A DNA stretch of 64,000 nt from JAUNKE01 sp041853585 (GTDB lineage: Bacteria; Bacillota; Clostridia; Peptostreptococcales; Filifactoraceae), in NCBI GenBank assembly GCA_041853585.1, contig JBGZSM010000089.1, positions 1 through 64,000 of the forward strand, in the 5' to 3' direction. The position numbers were made by a program, and so were the translations under genes. The notes under the pieces were generated by a model. That model did not search any database. It was not told the origin of the DNA and worked only from the letters and a program-made list of their open reading frames with translations. Below, piece after piece: positions 32,506 through 41,716 of the stretch. Numbering within the stretch: the stretch's first letter is position 1; each line of letters opens with the position of its first letter.

Positions 32506-34025
32506 AAGATCATCTCCTGTGTTTTACGACTTATAAACTGTTTGATATTACCAATATAATCCTCCAAATTCTTCGTGTTCGCGCAACGCTCGATTCGATT
32601 TTCGTCGGGATATACGAATCTCGATACCGCGCCCGGCCCGAAGGATAGGATGTTCTGATATTCTTCAATAATAATCATATTGTATAAAGAACTTTTATTT
32701 TTCTTTGCAAAACCGACATTCTCCTGTCCGCCCAAAATATTTTTTTGGCGATAGAGATAATACGGCAGATATTCCGCTTTGAGGGATTCATAGATATAAT
32801 TCATCATTTGACTGACCCGCACATACTGCTGCTCGGCAAGATTTTGTGAAATACTCTTTGTCAAATCAGACGCCTTTTTGAGCGCCAACGAATGAACGGT
32901 AATCGAATCCGGCGACAACTTTTCCAATTCGCTCAAAGTATATTTTAAATCCGAAAGATTTTCATTTTCCAGTCCGAGAATGATATCCATGTTGATATTG
33001 TCAAAACCGACTTCCCGCGCGAGATGAAAAGCATCGATGATCTCCTGCGCCGTATGACCGCGACCGATTTTTGCCAAAGTCGCATCGACCATCGTCTGCG
33101 GATTGATGGAAATTCTATCGATGCCGAAGTCTTTGAGCACTTCCAGTTTTTCACGGTCGATGGTATCCGGGCGTCCGGCTTCAAAAGTGATTTCTTTGAG
33201 CGCCGAAAAATCGATATGATTTTGAAGCAGTTTCAAAAAACGAATGAGCTCGCTTGCACTCAAAGTTGACGGTGTTCCGCCGCCGATATACAGCGTATCC
33301 GCCCTTCGTGATTTTGCCCATGGCGAATTCAAAATCGATTCGAGCTCAATTTCCAGCGCTTGTAAGTAAGGCTCAATCAAAGCGGATTTTTTGGCAACTT
33401 CATTTGAAAAAAAGGTGCAATAATTGCATTTTGACGGGCAAAAAGGTACCGAAACATAGATGGAAAAATCATTTCTGTCGATGTCGCCGAGCATTTTCTC
33501 CTGTAAAAAATAAATCTGCTCAAGCACTTCGATTTTTTGCGGATTCACCAAATAGCTCTGTGCAAAATTCCGATTCGCCTTCTGTGCATCGCCCGCATTT
33601 TTAAAAGTTTCGCCATAGAGTTTGCTCGGTCGGATTCCGGATAAAATACCCCAATCCAATCGCTTGTCATAAGATGATGAGCAAATTTTATACAGCAGAC
33701 GCTTATACGCATTTTTCAAATTCTTCTCATGTAGAAACTTTTCCTGCGCTTCATCGATGCGCTCCCCGAAAAGAATTCCTTTTGCAATCGCCACATCCGA
33801 TTTTGTTTGTAGAATTAAAAAGTCGAATACATCCGTGGACAAATCGATGTCATCCGGATGTTTTATTACATCGTCCATTGTAATATGAATCAAATTTTGC
33901 TCCCGCTCGGATAAAAGCGAAAACATTTCCTCTGAAATATCAACAAAAACCGGAGCATTGCAATATTGTCGCGCAATCGTGTCCAGTTCGTATTGAAATT
34001 TTGGATTGTCTAAATAAATCTTCAT
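32502..34025 (-). CDS. hemZ: Radical SAM protein HemZ (coproporphyrinogen dehydrogenase-like)
   Basis: This 507-residue radical SAM protein has VPFCPSKCNYCTFFS, the CxxxCxxC cluster site, near residue 190 and YIGGGTPSTLSASEL after it, in the HemN/HemZ group. HemZ proteins are annotated as anaerobic coproporphyrinogen III dehydrogenases, but several lack shown activity, and no other haem genes are in the window. Its N-terminal ~170 residues are the extra domain typical of HemZ. It is coupled by ATGA overlaps to the hydrolase upstream and to hisS downstream. Confidence 0.88.
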   Translation of the reverse strand: MKIYLDNPKFQYELDTIARQYCNAPVFVDISEEMFSLLSEREQNLIHITMDDVIKHPDDIDLSTDVFDFLILQTKSDVAIAKGILFGERIDEAQEKFLHEKNLKNAYKRLLYKICSSSYDKRLDWGILSGIRPSKLYGETFKNAGDAQKANRNFAQSYLVNPQKIEVLEQIYFLQEKMLGDIDRNDFSIYVSVPFCPSKCNYCTFFSNEVAKKSALIEPYLQALEIELESILNSPWAKSRRADTLYIGGGTPSTLSASELIRFLKLLQNHIDFSALKEITFEAGRPDTIDREKLEVLKDFGIDRISINPQTMVDATLAKIGRGHTAQEIIDAFHLAREVGFDNINMDIILGLENENLSDLKYTLSELEKLSPDSITVHSLALKKASDLTKSISQNLAEQQYVRVSQMMNYIYESLKAEYLPYYLYRQKNILGGQENVGFAKKNKSSLYNMIIIEEYQNILSFGPGAVSRFVYPDENRIERCANTKNLEDYIGNIKQFISRKTQEMIL

Positions 34026-34645
34026 AGACTTTTAATAAACGGATTGTGCTTTTTCTCATCGCCAATCGTCGTGCTGCTGCCATGTCCCGGATGAACGACG
34101 ATATGGTCGCCATATTGCGACAATCTATACAACGAACTTCTCATCTGCTCATCGCTTCCGCCATACAAATCCGTTCTGCCCATAGAGCCGTAAAATAAAG
34201 TGTCGCCCGTAAACATAATGTCACCTGTCAAAAAGCATACGCCGCCCTTGGTATGTCCCGGTGTGTGGAGCACCGTAAAGGAAAACGGCCCGATAGTCAG
34301 CACATCGTTATCGCGGAACAGATGGTCCGCCGAAAAATGCAAATCGCCGTATCCGAAATGGCCTGCCAGATTATACTCCGAGCGCATCAACATTTCATTT
34401 TCAATTTTGTGTGCATAAATATCGATTCCATACTTTTCCTTGAGCGGTAAAGTATCCGCGATATGGTCGATATGTCCATGCGTAAGCAAAATCGCTATCG
34501 GTTTAAGATTTTTTTCTTCAATAAAAGCATTGATCAGCGCCAAGTTGATGGCAGGGTCAATAATAATTGCCTCTTCAGCATTTTCGTTATATACGATATA
34601 AGTGTTGACATCGAAACGATTCCGTCCAATTTTTTCTACTTGCAT
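34022..34645 (-). CDS. Metallo-beta-lactamase-fold hydrolase (glyoxalase II-like, YqgX type)
   Basis: This 207-residue MBL-fold hydrolase has the metal motif LLTHGHIDHIAD (HxHxDH), HTPGHTKGGVCF, TGDTLFYGSMGRTDL and the final VVHPGHGSSTTIGDEK, a complete set of metal ligands. YqgX-type proteins hydrolyse thioesters such as S-lactoylglutathione or bacillithiol analogues, but the true substrate here is unknown. GAGG before the ATG overlaps the dtd stop codon. It is part of the relA-dtd-hydrolase-hemZ-hisS-aspS cluster. Confidence 0.9.
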   Translation of the reverse strand: MQVEKIGRNRFDVNTYIVYNENAEEAIIIDPAINLALINAFIEEKNLKPIAILLTHGHIDHIADTLPLKEKYGIDIYAHKIENEMLMRSEYNLAGHFGYGDLHFSADHLFRDNDVLTIGPFSFTVLHTPGHTKGGVCFLTGDIMFTGDTLFYGSMGRTDLYGGSDEQMRSSLYRLSQYGDHIVVHPGHGSSTTIGDEKKHNPFIKSL

Positions 34646-34653
34646 AATTACCT

Positions 34654-35112
34654 CTAAAATATTTTTTTGCTATCCAATAAAATCGTCACCGGTCCGTCAT
34701 TGTGAATTTGTACCAGCATTTCGGCACCGAATTTTCCGGTTTGACACAAAATGCCCTGCGCCGAAAATTTCTCAATGGCATATTCGTAAAGCGGTATCGC
34801 AACTTCCGGTCTTGCCGCTTCGGTAAAACTCGGTCGCTTTCCTTTGCGTGCATCGCCATACAGCGTAAATTGTGATACCAACAGAATCTGACCGTCGACA
34901 TCGGCAAGTGAGCGATTCATCTTTTCATCTTCATCTTCAAAAATTCGCAGACCCGCAATTTTGTCCACCATATAATCGACATCCTGCTTAGTGTCCGAAT
35001 GAGTGATGCCGAGCAAAACTTGGAGACCTGTTGAAATTTCAGAGAAAATCTCCTCTCCATCCTGAACATAGGTCACGCTCGCATAGCGTACTCTCTGTAC
35101 TACTGCTCTCAT
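34654..35112 (-). CDS. dtd: D-aminoacyl-tRNA deacylase
   Basis: DTD removes D-amino acids (and glycine mischarged on tRNA-Ala) from tRNA. The 152-residue sequence has the family start MRAVVQRVRYASVTY, the catalytic SQFTLYGDARKGKRPSFTEA, and the C-terminal HNDGPVTILLDS with the Gly-cisPro motif region. It lies 1 bp after relA, in the usual Bacillota order relA-dtd. Confidence 0.96.
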   Translation of the reverse strand: MRAVVQRVRYASVTYVQDGEEIFSEISTGLQVLLGITHSDTKQDVDYMVDKIAGLRIFEDEDEKMNRSLADVDGQILLVSQFTLYGDARKGKRPSFTEAARPEVAIPLYEYAIEKFSAQGILCQTGKFGAEMLVQIHNDGPVTILLDSKKIF

Positions 35113-35113
35113 T

Positions 35114-37297
35114 TTATACCCTTGTAACGGAAATTACTCCGTCCACTCTCTTTAATTTATTCATAATCGTTTTAAGCTGTTCTTTGCTCGATACGGTGAT
35201 TCCGGCGTACATTGTCGCAATCGATTCCTTGTTGGTTCGTGCATTGATGCTGTTCACCATAATTTTTTCATCGGAAAAGACCTTGCTGACATCGACGAAC
35301 AATCCGCGTCGGTCGTCCGCCTGAATATTGACTTCCACATCGAATTCCTTTGAAGAGTTTGAGCCTTGGTCCCATTCGACCTCGACCAATTTGGCATTGG
35401 CAATCTCATCGGTCAAATCGATATTCTCACAATCCGCACGATGTATCGACACCCCGCGACCCTTGGTCACATAGCCGACGATTTCATCGCCCGGCAACGG
35501 ATTACAACATTTTGCAAAACGAATTAAAATACTCGAATGACCTTTGACACGAACGCCTTGGTCGGAAGAAGTCATCTTTTTGCGCGGCTCTTCGATGATG
35601 ATTTCGCCGGGATGCTCAGCTGCTTTTTTCAGCTTCGCCTCTTTATGCTCCTGCTCATATTTCTCGCGAATACGCGGAATGATTTGACCGGTTGTCACAC
35701 CTCCGTAGCCGAGTGCATTATACATATCCTCTTCATTTTGGAGATTCAAGCTCTTCAAAATCGGAGCGATATATTTTTGTTTCATCACTTCGGTTTGACT
35801 GAAACCGTTGCGGCGAAGTTCGCGCTCAAACATCTCCTTGCCCTGCTTGATATTGTCATCTCGTCGCTCTTTTTTGAACCATTGACGAATTTTATTTTTG
35901 GCATGCGAGCTTTGAACGATATTGAGCCAATCCCGCGACGGTCCGTTTGAATTGGACGAAGTGAGAATCTCGACGATATCTCCGGTTTGGAGCTTGTAGG
36001 TTTGCGGAACGATTCGTCCGTTGACCTTCGCTCCGACCGCCTTGTTGCCGACCTCGGAGTGAACTTTGTAGGCAAAATCCAGCGGCACTGCACCGGCAGG
36101 AAGTTCGATAACTTCACTTCGCGGTGTAAATACATAGACTTCGTTCGCAAACAAATCCATCTTTAAGGACTGCATAAATTCCTGCGGGTCGGAAATCTCC
36201 TTCTGCCACTCCATCATCTGTCTGAGCCAAGCGAGCTTGGACTCCAAATCCGATTCGTTGGTATTGATTTTTCCTTCTTTATATTTCCAATGCGCAGCAA
36301 TACCGAATTCCGCCGTCTTGTGCATATCCCAAGTACGCATCTGAATTTCAAGCGGCTCGCCGTCCGGTCCGATAACCGTCGTATGCAACGATTGATACAT
36401 ATTCGGCTTCGGATTGGCGATGTAATCTTTCATTCGGGAAATAATCGGTCGCCACATCGAATGAACCAATCCGAGTACGGAATAGCAATCTTTGACGCTG
36501 TCGACCAATACACGAACAGCCATCAGGTCAAAAATTTCATCAAATTCCTTGTTTTGATTCTTCATTTTACGATATATGCTGTAAAAATGCTTCGCTCTAC
36601 CGGTTACATCGGCATTGATTTGGGATTCTTCCAATTTATCATGAATCTGATTGATGACCGAATTGATATATTCATCACGCTCGACTTTCTTCTGCGCAAT
36701 CTTGTCGACCAAGTCGTAGTAGCTGTCCGGATCGATATATCGAAGTGCAATATCTTCCAATTCCAACTTGACTTTGGATATTCCCAATCGATTCGCAATC
36801 GGCGCATAAATTTCAATCGTCTCCATCGAAATATCTTTTGCTTTTTCAGGACGCATGTGCTTGAGTGTACGCATATTGTGCAGACGGTCAGCGAGTTTTA
36901 TAAGAACGACACGAATGTCCTTCCCCATTGCCAAAAACATTTTTCGCATATTTTCGGCCTGCGTCTCTTCCTTACTGCGATATGCAATTTTGCCGAGCTT
37001 GGTCACACCGTCGGTCAAATCGGCAATTTCTTTTCCGAACTCATGCACAATATCCTCATAGGTAACTTCGGTATCCTCGATGACATCATGAAGCAAGCCT
37101 GCCGCTATCGTTTCAACATCAAGCTCCAGCTCTGCAAGAATCTTTGCTACTTCAATTGGATGTGTAATGTATTTTTCGCCCGATTTCCTGTATTGATTTT
37201 CATGCGCTTTATCCGCATAGTTAAAAGCCTTGACTACGGTTTTCATATCCGCATCGGGATTATATTGCTCAATTCGTAGTAACAAATTCTCTAACAA
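35114..37297 (-). CDS. relA: Bifunctional (p)ppGpp synthetase/hydrolase
   Basis: This 727-residue Rel makes and degrades the stringent-response alarmone. Domains in order are the HD hydrolase (H70-D71 in LLHDVIEDTEVTYED), the synthetase (about 225-350, DLMAVRVLVDSVKDCYSVLG and QSLHTTVIGPDGEPLEIQMR), TGS (~390-450), a helical and zinc-finger region with FAKCCNPLPGDEIVGYVT, and a C-terminal ACT domain. The start is a TTG at 37297 placed after GGTGGTG. An ATG five bases earlier is out of frame and stops after three codons. A consensus promoter lies just upstream, so relA begins its own transcript after apt. Confidence 0.96.
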   Translation of the reverse strand: MLENLLLRIEQYNPDADMKTVVKAFNYADKAHENQYRKSGEKYITHPIEVAKILAELELDVETIAAGLLHDVIEDTEVTYEDIVHEFGKEIADLTDGVTKLGKIAYRSKEETQAENMRKMFLAMGKDIRVVLIKLADRLHNMRTLKHMRPEKAKDISMETIEIYAPIANRLGISKVKLELEDIALRYIDPDSYYDLVDKIAQKKVERDEYINSVINQIHDKLEESQINADVTGRAKHFYSIYRKMKNQNKEFDEIFDLMAVRVLVDSVKDCYSVLGLVHSMWRPIISRMKDYIANPKPNMYQSLHTTVIGPDGEPLEIQMRTWDMHKTAEFGIAAHWKYKEGKINTNESDLESKLAWLRQMMEWQKEISDPQEFMQSLKMDLFANEVYVFTPRSEVIELPAGAVPLDFAYKVHSEVGNKAVGAKVNGRIVPQTYKLQTGDIVEILTSSNSNGPSRDWLNIVQSSHAKNKIRQWFKKERRDDNIKQGKEMFERELRRNGFSQTEVMKQKYIAPILKSLNLQNEEDMYNALGYGGVTTGQIIPRIREKYEQEHKEAKLKKAAEHPGEIIIEEPRKKMTSSDQGVRVKGHSSILIRFAKCCNPLPGDEIVGYVTKGRGVSIHRADCENIDLTDEIANAKLVEVEWDQGSNSSKEFDVEVNIQADDRRGLFVDVSKVFSDEKIMVNSINARTNKESIATMYAGITVSSKEQLKTIMNKLKRVDGVISVTRV

Positions 37298-37335
37298 ATC
37301 ATAACACCACCTTTCCTAAAATTCCTATACCCTTC

Positions 37336-37364
37336 ATTATATAATATGTTTGTCAATTTATCAA
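37336..37364 (-). promoter_or_regulatory. Promoter of relA
   Basis: On the minus strand TTGATA (37364-37359), 17 bp and TATAAT (37341-37336) give an almost perfect sigma-A promoter 40 bp before the TTG start. Confidence 0.8.
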
Positions 37365-37448
37365 GTGTTTGAACACAATGATGAGCATCGGAAAAGAAAA
37401 ATTGTATGTGAAATGATTATATAAAAAATTCGATGGAACTTCTGGTAT

Positions 37449-37478
37449 TAAAAAAGAGAATCTGAAATTCAAATTCTC
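37449..37478 (-). terminator. Terminator after apt
   Basis: On the minus strand GAGAAT pairs with ATTCTC (6-bp core, loop ~11) followed by six T. It separates apt from the relA promoter. Confidence 0.75.
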
Positions 37479-37487
37479 CGTTTGTTT

Positions 37488-38006
37488 CTAATAATGGATT
37501 TGGACATTGATATCTTTGCTTTGTAAATTTTTTCTACCTTCCAAAAAGTCCAGCTCAATCAAAAATTCAAAGCCGAGCAATTCGCCGCCCGCTTGATATA
37601 CCAATTTTTCGACCGCCGCCGCCGTTCCGCCGGTTGCGAGCAAATCGTCCACGATAATCACTTTATCACCTTTGGAAATAGCATCTTTGTGAATTTCGAT
37701 TGCGGTTGAGCCGTATTCCAAATCATAGCTGCATGAAATCACATCACAAGGGAGCTTGCCCGGTTTTCTTGCCGGAATGAATCCGACACCGAGTCCGTAA
37801 GCCACCGCGGAGCCGAGCAAAAGACCGCGCGCTTCGATTCCGACGATATAATCAACTTTCACATTTTTATTTTTGATATTTTGAACCATCGTATCAATTG
37901 CAATTTTGTAGGCATCCTTGTCTTTGAGCAAGGTCGTAATATCTTTGAAACTGATTCCCTCCTTCGGGTAATCTTCAACCGTTCTAATCGTATCTTGTAA
38001 ATTCAT
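37488..38006 (-). CDS. apt: Adenine phosphoribosyltransferase
   Basis: This 172-residue Apt salvages adenine to AMP using PRPP. The PRPP-binding loop is VIIVDDLLATGGTAAA, with the family blocks YPKEGISFKDITTLL and GIEARGLLLGSAVAYGLG before it. AAGGAG is placed well before the ATG. It follows recJ by 9 bp, the common recJ-apt-relA order, but ends in its own terminator here. Confidence 0.97.
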   Translation of the reverse strand: MNLQDTIRTVEDYPKEGISFKDITTLLKDKDAYKIAIDTMVQNIKNKNVKVDYIVGIEARGLLLGSAVAYGLGVGFIPARKPGKLPCDVISCSYDLEYGSTAIEIHKDAISKGDKVIIVDDLLATGGTAAAVEKLVYQAGGELLGFEFLIELDFLEGRKNLQSKDINVQIHY

Positions 38007-38015
38007 TTTATCTCC

Positions 38016-39776
38016 TTATCGTATTGAAATCAATTCAAGGTTCAAATATTCATTCCCTTTGAAATGATTGATTCCCATTTTGAATAAAATATCAAACGAA
38101 ATGCTTTGTAATTCGTTTGCCGGCATACCTATTATATCACGCTCCGGCGATAAATCCAGTTTATTTTTGATTTTTTCCAGGATTTTTTCCGGCGAAAAAG
38201 ATACAAAGGATTTTACGATTTGATTCGAGATGAAATCCAAACGCAAAACATTCTTTTTTTCGCCCAACAAAGTCATATTTTTGATTTTTACATCTTTGGA
38301 AGAAAACAAAAGCTCCGGATTCCCCTTGCCCATCGGCTCGAACAAATTACATGCTCTGAAAAGCTCCAAGCTCAAAATGTCAAAGCTCGCCACATTGTCA
38401 ATCAAAAAAGTATGCTCATGAGAAAGCTCGAGTGCATTCATCCGTTCGATGATTTCTTTTTCAAAGGCATCAAAATTCTCCATGGAGACGCTCAGTCCCG
38501 CCGCCATCGCATGACCGCCGAATTTGAGAAAATATTTTTTGAAAGAAGAAAGCACTTCAAAAATATTGACCTCTTCAACGGAGCGGGCGGAACCTTTATA
38601 AAAATCTTCGGATACAGCAAAGACGATGACGGGCACCTGATATCTGTCCTTCAATCTGCCGGCGATGATGCCGACCAAACTTTCGTGCACATCCTCCAAT
38701 TTCAGCAAAATAATATTGTTTTTGAAAAGCTGTTGTTCTTCGACGATTTGAATCGCCTTTTGTGTTGCATCGATGGTGAGCTGTTTTCTTTCGCGATTCA
38801 GAGTTATCAATTCTTCGGCAAGCGCCGTCGCTTTGCCCGAGTCCGTTTCAATCAAAAGCTCGAATGCTTTTTCAGCCGATCTGAGTCGCCCGCTCGAGTT
38901 GAAACATGGGCCGATGCGAAAACCGATATCGTAAACCGTAGGCGTTCTTTCGATTCCGAGCGCCTGCATCAAGGCTTTCAATCCCGTATTGTGAATATCT
39001 TGAAGCGCATTTAGACCGTAGTGAACAAAAATTCGATTTTCATCCACAAGGTTCATTACATCACAAATCGTTGCAATCGCAACCAGAGGATAGATATCGG
39101 ATAGATGGTTTTCTTCATATCCCATCGCCAAATTGATTGCCAATACCAGTTTGTATGCAATCGCGGCTCCGCAGATATCGGGATACGGATAATCGCAAAG
39201 TTTTTGGTGCGGATTGATAATCGCAAGCGCATCGACCAGCTCATCCTCTTCTTTTTCATTCAAAAGAATCTGCGGCACTTCATGATGGTCGGTCACGATG
39301 ACATCGATGCCGTTTTCTTTGGCAAAATCGATTGCGTCAAAAGCGGCAATCCCGTTGTCAAAAGTGACGATGGTGGCGAAGTTGTTGTCAATCGCATATT
39401 GCACGATTCGATTGTTGATGCCGTAGCCATCGCTGACTCGATGTGGGAAAATACATTCGCAATCAAAGCCCAATTTTTGCAAACCTAAATAAGAAACCGC
39501 TCCGCTGATGATGCCGTCGACATCATAATCCAACGAGAGCAAAAATTTTTCGCCCTTTTGTTTTTTCTCCAATAACAAATCGACCGCTTTGTCCATATCC
39601 TTAAACAAAAACGGACTATGCTCGGATGAGCGACTTCTTTTCAGATAATTTTTTATTTCTTCTTTCGATTTTAAATCCCGTCTTGCCAAAATTTCCGCCA
39701 AAAAGAGCGGAATATCAAATTCCTTCTGTAATTCTTCCGGCCAAAAATTTCTTTTTTTTAAAAACCATTTTTCCAT
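38016..39776 (-). CDS. recJ: Single-stranded-DNA exonuclease RecJ
   Basis: RecJ degrades single-stranded DNA 5' to 3' in recombination and repair. The 586-residue sequence has the DHH-family motifs SLDYDVDGIISGAVSYL, VTFDNGI, VIVTDHHEVP and ICGAAIAYKL, then a DHHA1 domain with FKKYFLKFGGHAMAAGLS, and an OB-fold C-terminus. The ATG at 39776 has GAGG upstream and fits the family. The longer frame to 39836 would overlap the prepilin gene. The protein is at the short end of the RecJ range (~570-800). Confidence 0.95.
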   Translation of the reverse strand: MEKWFLKKRNFWPEELQKEFDIPLFLAEILARRDLKSKEEIKNYLKRSRSSEHSPFLFKDMDKAVDLLLEKKQKGEKFLLSLDYDVDGIISGAVSYLGLQKLGFDCECIFPHRVSDGYGINNRIVQYAIDNNFATIVTFDNGIAAFDAIDFAKENGIDVIVTDHHEVPQILLNEKEEDELVDALAIINPHQKLCDYPYPDICGAAIAYKLVLAINLAMGYEENHLSDIYPLVAIATICDVMNLVDENRIFVHYGLNALQDIHNTGLKALMQALGIERTPTVYDIGFRIGPCFNSSGRLRSAEKAFELLIETDSGKATALAEELITLNRERKQLTIDATQKAIQIVEEQQLFKNNIILLKLEDVHESLVGIIAGRLKDRYQVPVIVFAVSEDFYKGSARSVEEVNIFEVLSSFKKYFLKFGGHAMAAGLSVSMENFDAFEKEIIERMNALELSHEHTFLIDNVASFDILSLELFRACNLFEPMGKGNPELLFSSKDVKIKNMTLLGEKKNVLRLDFISNQIVKSFVSFSPEKILEKIKNKLDLSPERDIIGMPANELQSISFDILFKMGINHFKGNEYLNLELISIR

Positions 39777-39786
39777 GCAGTCCTCT

Positions 39787-40257
39787 TTAATTTGTCGTAT
39801 TCGCTGTTTTCGGCAATGGATACAAGATTTGTCCATTGGCGCTCACTGTTATTTTCTGATCGCTGATACTGTAAGTAAATGCGGCATTGTTGGCACCGTA
39901 TTTTTTACTTTTGGGCTTCATTTCGCCATCCAGATATTTGGATAGTGCGGTGGAGTTGATTGGCTGATTGCTGACATCGGTTTTGAGGTCGATGGCATTG
40001 GATACGCCCGCCAATTTGACACCTTCCGCAATCGTTCGTGCATTGACCAAATCCAAATTGATATTGTTCTCTTCCACGACGCTTATGTATTTTATCGCAC
40101 CAAGCACCGACAGACTGAGCAGTATCGTAATCACAATCAAAATTTCGATGAGTGTAAACGCATTTCGTTTATAATACAATTTCGATGAGCAGTTTTGTAA
40201 TGCTGAATTGTTTGTTGACGCAAAACTTGTTTGTAATGTAAAGTAATTATTTTTCAT
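39787..40257 (-). CDS. Prepilin-type pseudopilin with unusually long leader
   Basis: This 156-residue protein has the class III signal RNA-FTLIEILIVI followed by a hydrophobic helix (residues ~34-55), typical of type IV pilins, competence pseudopilins (ComGC-like) and type II secretion subunits. Glu at position 5 of the mature part is present. The leader from the ATG is ~33 residues, much longer than the usual 5-15, although AAGGGGG fixes that ATG. Residue -1 is Ala rather than Gly. The mature part is small and soluble. No other pilus or competence gene is nearby, so it depends on machinery encoded elsewhere. Confidence 0.8.
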   Translation of the reverse strand: MKNNYFTLQTSFASTNNSALQNCSSKLYYKRNAFTLIEILIVITILLSLSVLGAIKYISVVEENNINLDLVNARTIAEGVKLAGVSNAIDLKTDVSNQPINSTALSKYLDGEMKPKSKKYGANNAAFTYSISDQKITVSANGQILYPLPKTANTTN

Positions 40258-40311
40258 ATTTCCCCCTTAAATCAACCAAGATTTATATGAACCATACAGT
40301 GCACCACATGC

Positions 40312-40353
40312 TGTCAAAACTGCCAAAGGTTTTGACAATATTTCAACCTTTGG
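40312..40353 (-). promoter_or_regulatory. Two overlapping, mutually exclusive hairpins upstream of the prepilin gene
   Basis: TGTCAAAAC (40312-40320) pairs perfectly with GTTTTGACA (40329-40337). CCAAAGGTT (40323-40331) pairs perfectly with AACCTTTGG (40345-40353). The second stem uses bases from the loop and arm of the first, so both cannot form at once. They lie ~55-95 bp before the prepilin ATG, and TTGACA occurs inside them. This may be an operator or an RNA switch; no known riboswitch is recognised. Confidence 0.5.
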
Positions 40354-40364
40354 ACACATTAAGA

Positions 40365-40386
40365 AAGCTACTCGATTGAGTAGCTT
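40365..40386 (-). terminator. Probable terminator after rubredoxin
   Basis: A perfect 9-bp stem AAGCTACTC/GAGTAGCTT with a 4-base loop is followed on the minus strand by TCTTAATG, a weak T tract. It may be leaky and allow read-through into the prepilin gene. Confidence 0.55.
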
Positions 40387-40398
40387 CCCTGCTGTCGA

Positions 40399-40557
40399 TT
40401 ATTCTTCAGAAAAATCATCTTTGCCTACGCCGCAAAGTGGGCAAACCCAATCTGCAGGTACATCTTCCCAAGCAGTTCCCGGAGCAACGCCGTTATCCGG
40501 GTCACCTTGTGCTGGATCGTAGACATATCCACATACATCACATACATAACTTTTCAT
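40399..40557 (-). CDS. Rubredoxin
   Basis: This 52-residue rubredoxin has both CxxCG knuckles (KSYVCDVCGYVYD and DWVCPLCGVGKDDF), which hold one iron with four cysteines. It is an electron carrier, typically serving rubrerythrin, superoxide reductase or similar oxygen-defence enzymes in anaerobes. Length and spacing are standard. GGAGGAG overlaps the end of the upstream S1-type gene, so it is probably the last gene of that transcript. Confidence 0.97.
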   Translation of the reverse strand: MKSYVCDVCGYVYDPAQGDPDNGVAPGTAWEDVPADWVCPLCGVGKDDFSEE

Positions 40558-40563
40558 TATTTT

Positions 40564-41697
40564 TTACTCCTCCGTTTCGATAATTTCATCTATTCCATCA
40601 TCGGAAGTAACTTCTTCTACAGGAGCATCATTCGATTCTTCTGCAGCTTCCGGTTCTTCCTCCGTTAGAATCAGTGTAAGTTCAATCTTTTTAGCTTCAG
40701 GGTCGATATTGAGCACCTTCGCCTCAAGTTTGTCACCAATTTTCACAACATCACTAGGATTTTTGATGTAGTCTTTTGAAATATTTGAAATGTGAACAAA
40801 ACCGTCAATACCTTCTTCAATAGAAATAAATACGCCGTAATCTTTAATATTTTTTACTTCTCCGCTGATGATATCGCCGGGATTTGTTTTATTTACAAAC
40901 ACTTCCCATGGATTCGGAACAAGCGATTTGATACTGAGTGACAATCTGTCTTTTTCAGAATCGTAGCTGATAACCTGAACATCCACTTTTTGCTCAAGCT
41001 CAAACATTTTTTCAACATTTTCGCGACGATTCCAAGACAATTCGCTGACATGCACCAAACCGGTAATTCCACCGATATCTACAAAAATTCCATAGTCCTT
41101 GATATCTTTTACAATTCCGGAGAACACTTTTCCCTCGGTAATTTGCTCAAGAATTTGTTTTCTATTGTCTTCAACTTCTTTTTGTAGAAGATTTTTTCTT
41201 GATAAAATGAGTCTCTTTTTCTTTGGAACTAAATCTATGATTTCAACATCAAATTCCTGTCCAAGATATTTGTCGAGTGCTTCATCCCCAATAAATTTGG
41301 TTTCAATATGACTTAGTGGGATAAATCCTCTCACATTTCCTTTGTATCGAGCGATAAGACCTTTTTCATTTTTTTCAACGACCTTCACATTGATAATATC
41401 GGAAATGTTAATCTCTTCCCAAGTTTTGAAATCATCGATTCTCTTCTTGGAAAGAACTATTTCTCCTGTATTTTTGTCGATTTTTATTACTTCCAGATCC
41501 AGCTCGTCACCAACTTTGATGTCATCGCAAAGACCCGCCTCAGATTTTGGAAGAATACCGTCGGTTTTGTAGCTCAAAGAAATATAGAATGAATCCGGCT
41601 TTACAACCTCAACAATTCCTTTTACTCTTGAGCCCTTGTATACCTCTTGGTAATTTTGCTCTTCTTCCATTAATAGTTTTTCCATTTCACTAATCAT
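40564..41697 (-). CDS. rpsA: S1 RNA-binding domain protein (ribosomal protein S1-like)
   Basis: This 377-residue protein has four S1 repeats in tandem (starting near KGSRVKGIVEVVKPDSFYIS, ISDIINVKVVEKNEKGL, EGKVFSGIVKDIKDYGIFVD and PGDIISGEVKNIKDYGVFIS) and an acidic tail rich in Glu. It corresponds to the short S1 homologues of Bacillota found after ispH, which bind mRNA; whether it is a true ribosomal subunit is uncertain. The ATG at 41697 follows AAGGAG. A longer frame to 41793 would lie inside ispH. Confidence 0.9.
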   Translation of the reverse strand: MISEMEKLLMEEEQNYQEVYKGSRVKGIVEVVKPDSFYISLSYKTDGILPKSEAGLCDDIKVGDELDLEVIKIDKNTGEIVLSKKRIDDFKTWEEINISDIINVKVVEKNEKGLIARYKGNVRGFIPLSHIETKFIGDEALDKYLGQEFDVEIIDLVPKKKRLILSRKNLLQKEVEDNRKQILEQITEGKVFSGIVKDIKDYGIFVDIGGITGLVHVSELSWNRRENVEKMFELEQKVDVQVISYDSEKDRLSLSIKSLVPNPWEVFVNKTNPGDIISGEVKNIKDYGVFISIEEGIDGFVHISNISKDYIKNPSDVVKIGDKLEAKVLNIDPEAKKIELTLILTEEEPEAAEESNDAPVEEVTSDDGIDEIIETEE

Positions 41698-41716
41698 TAA
41701 TTCCAACTCCTTAAAT

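Noticed and set aside
36290..37279. 329-codon open frame opposite relA
   Set aside because: It is a mirror frame of the Rel coding sequence with atypical composition (many Ile, Asn, Phe, Arg) and no start site. relA covers the region fully.
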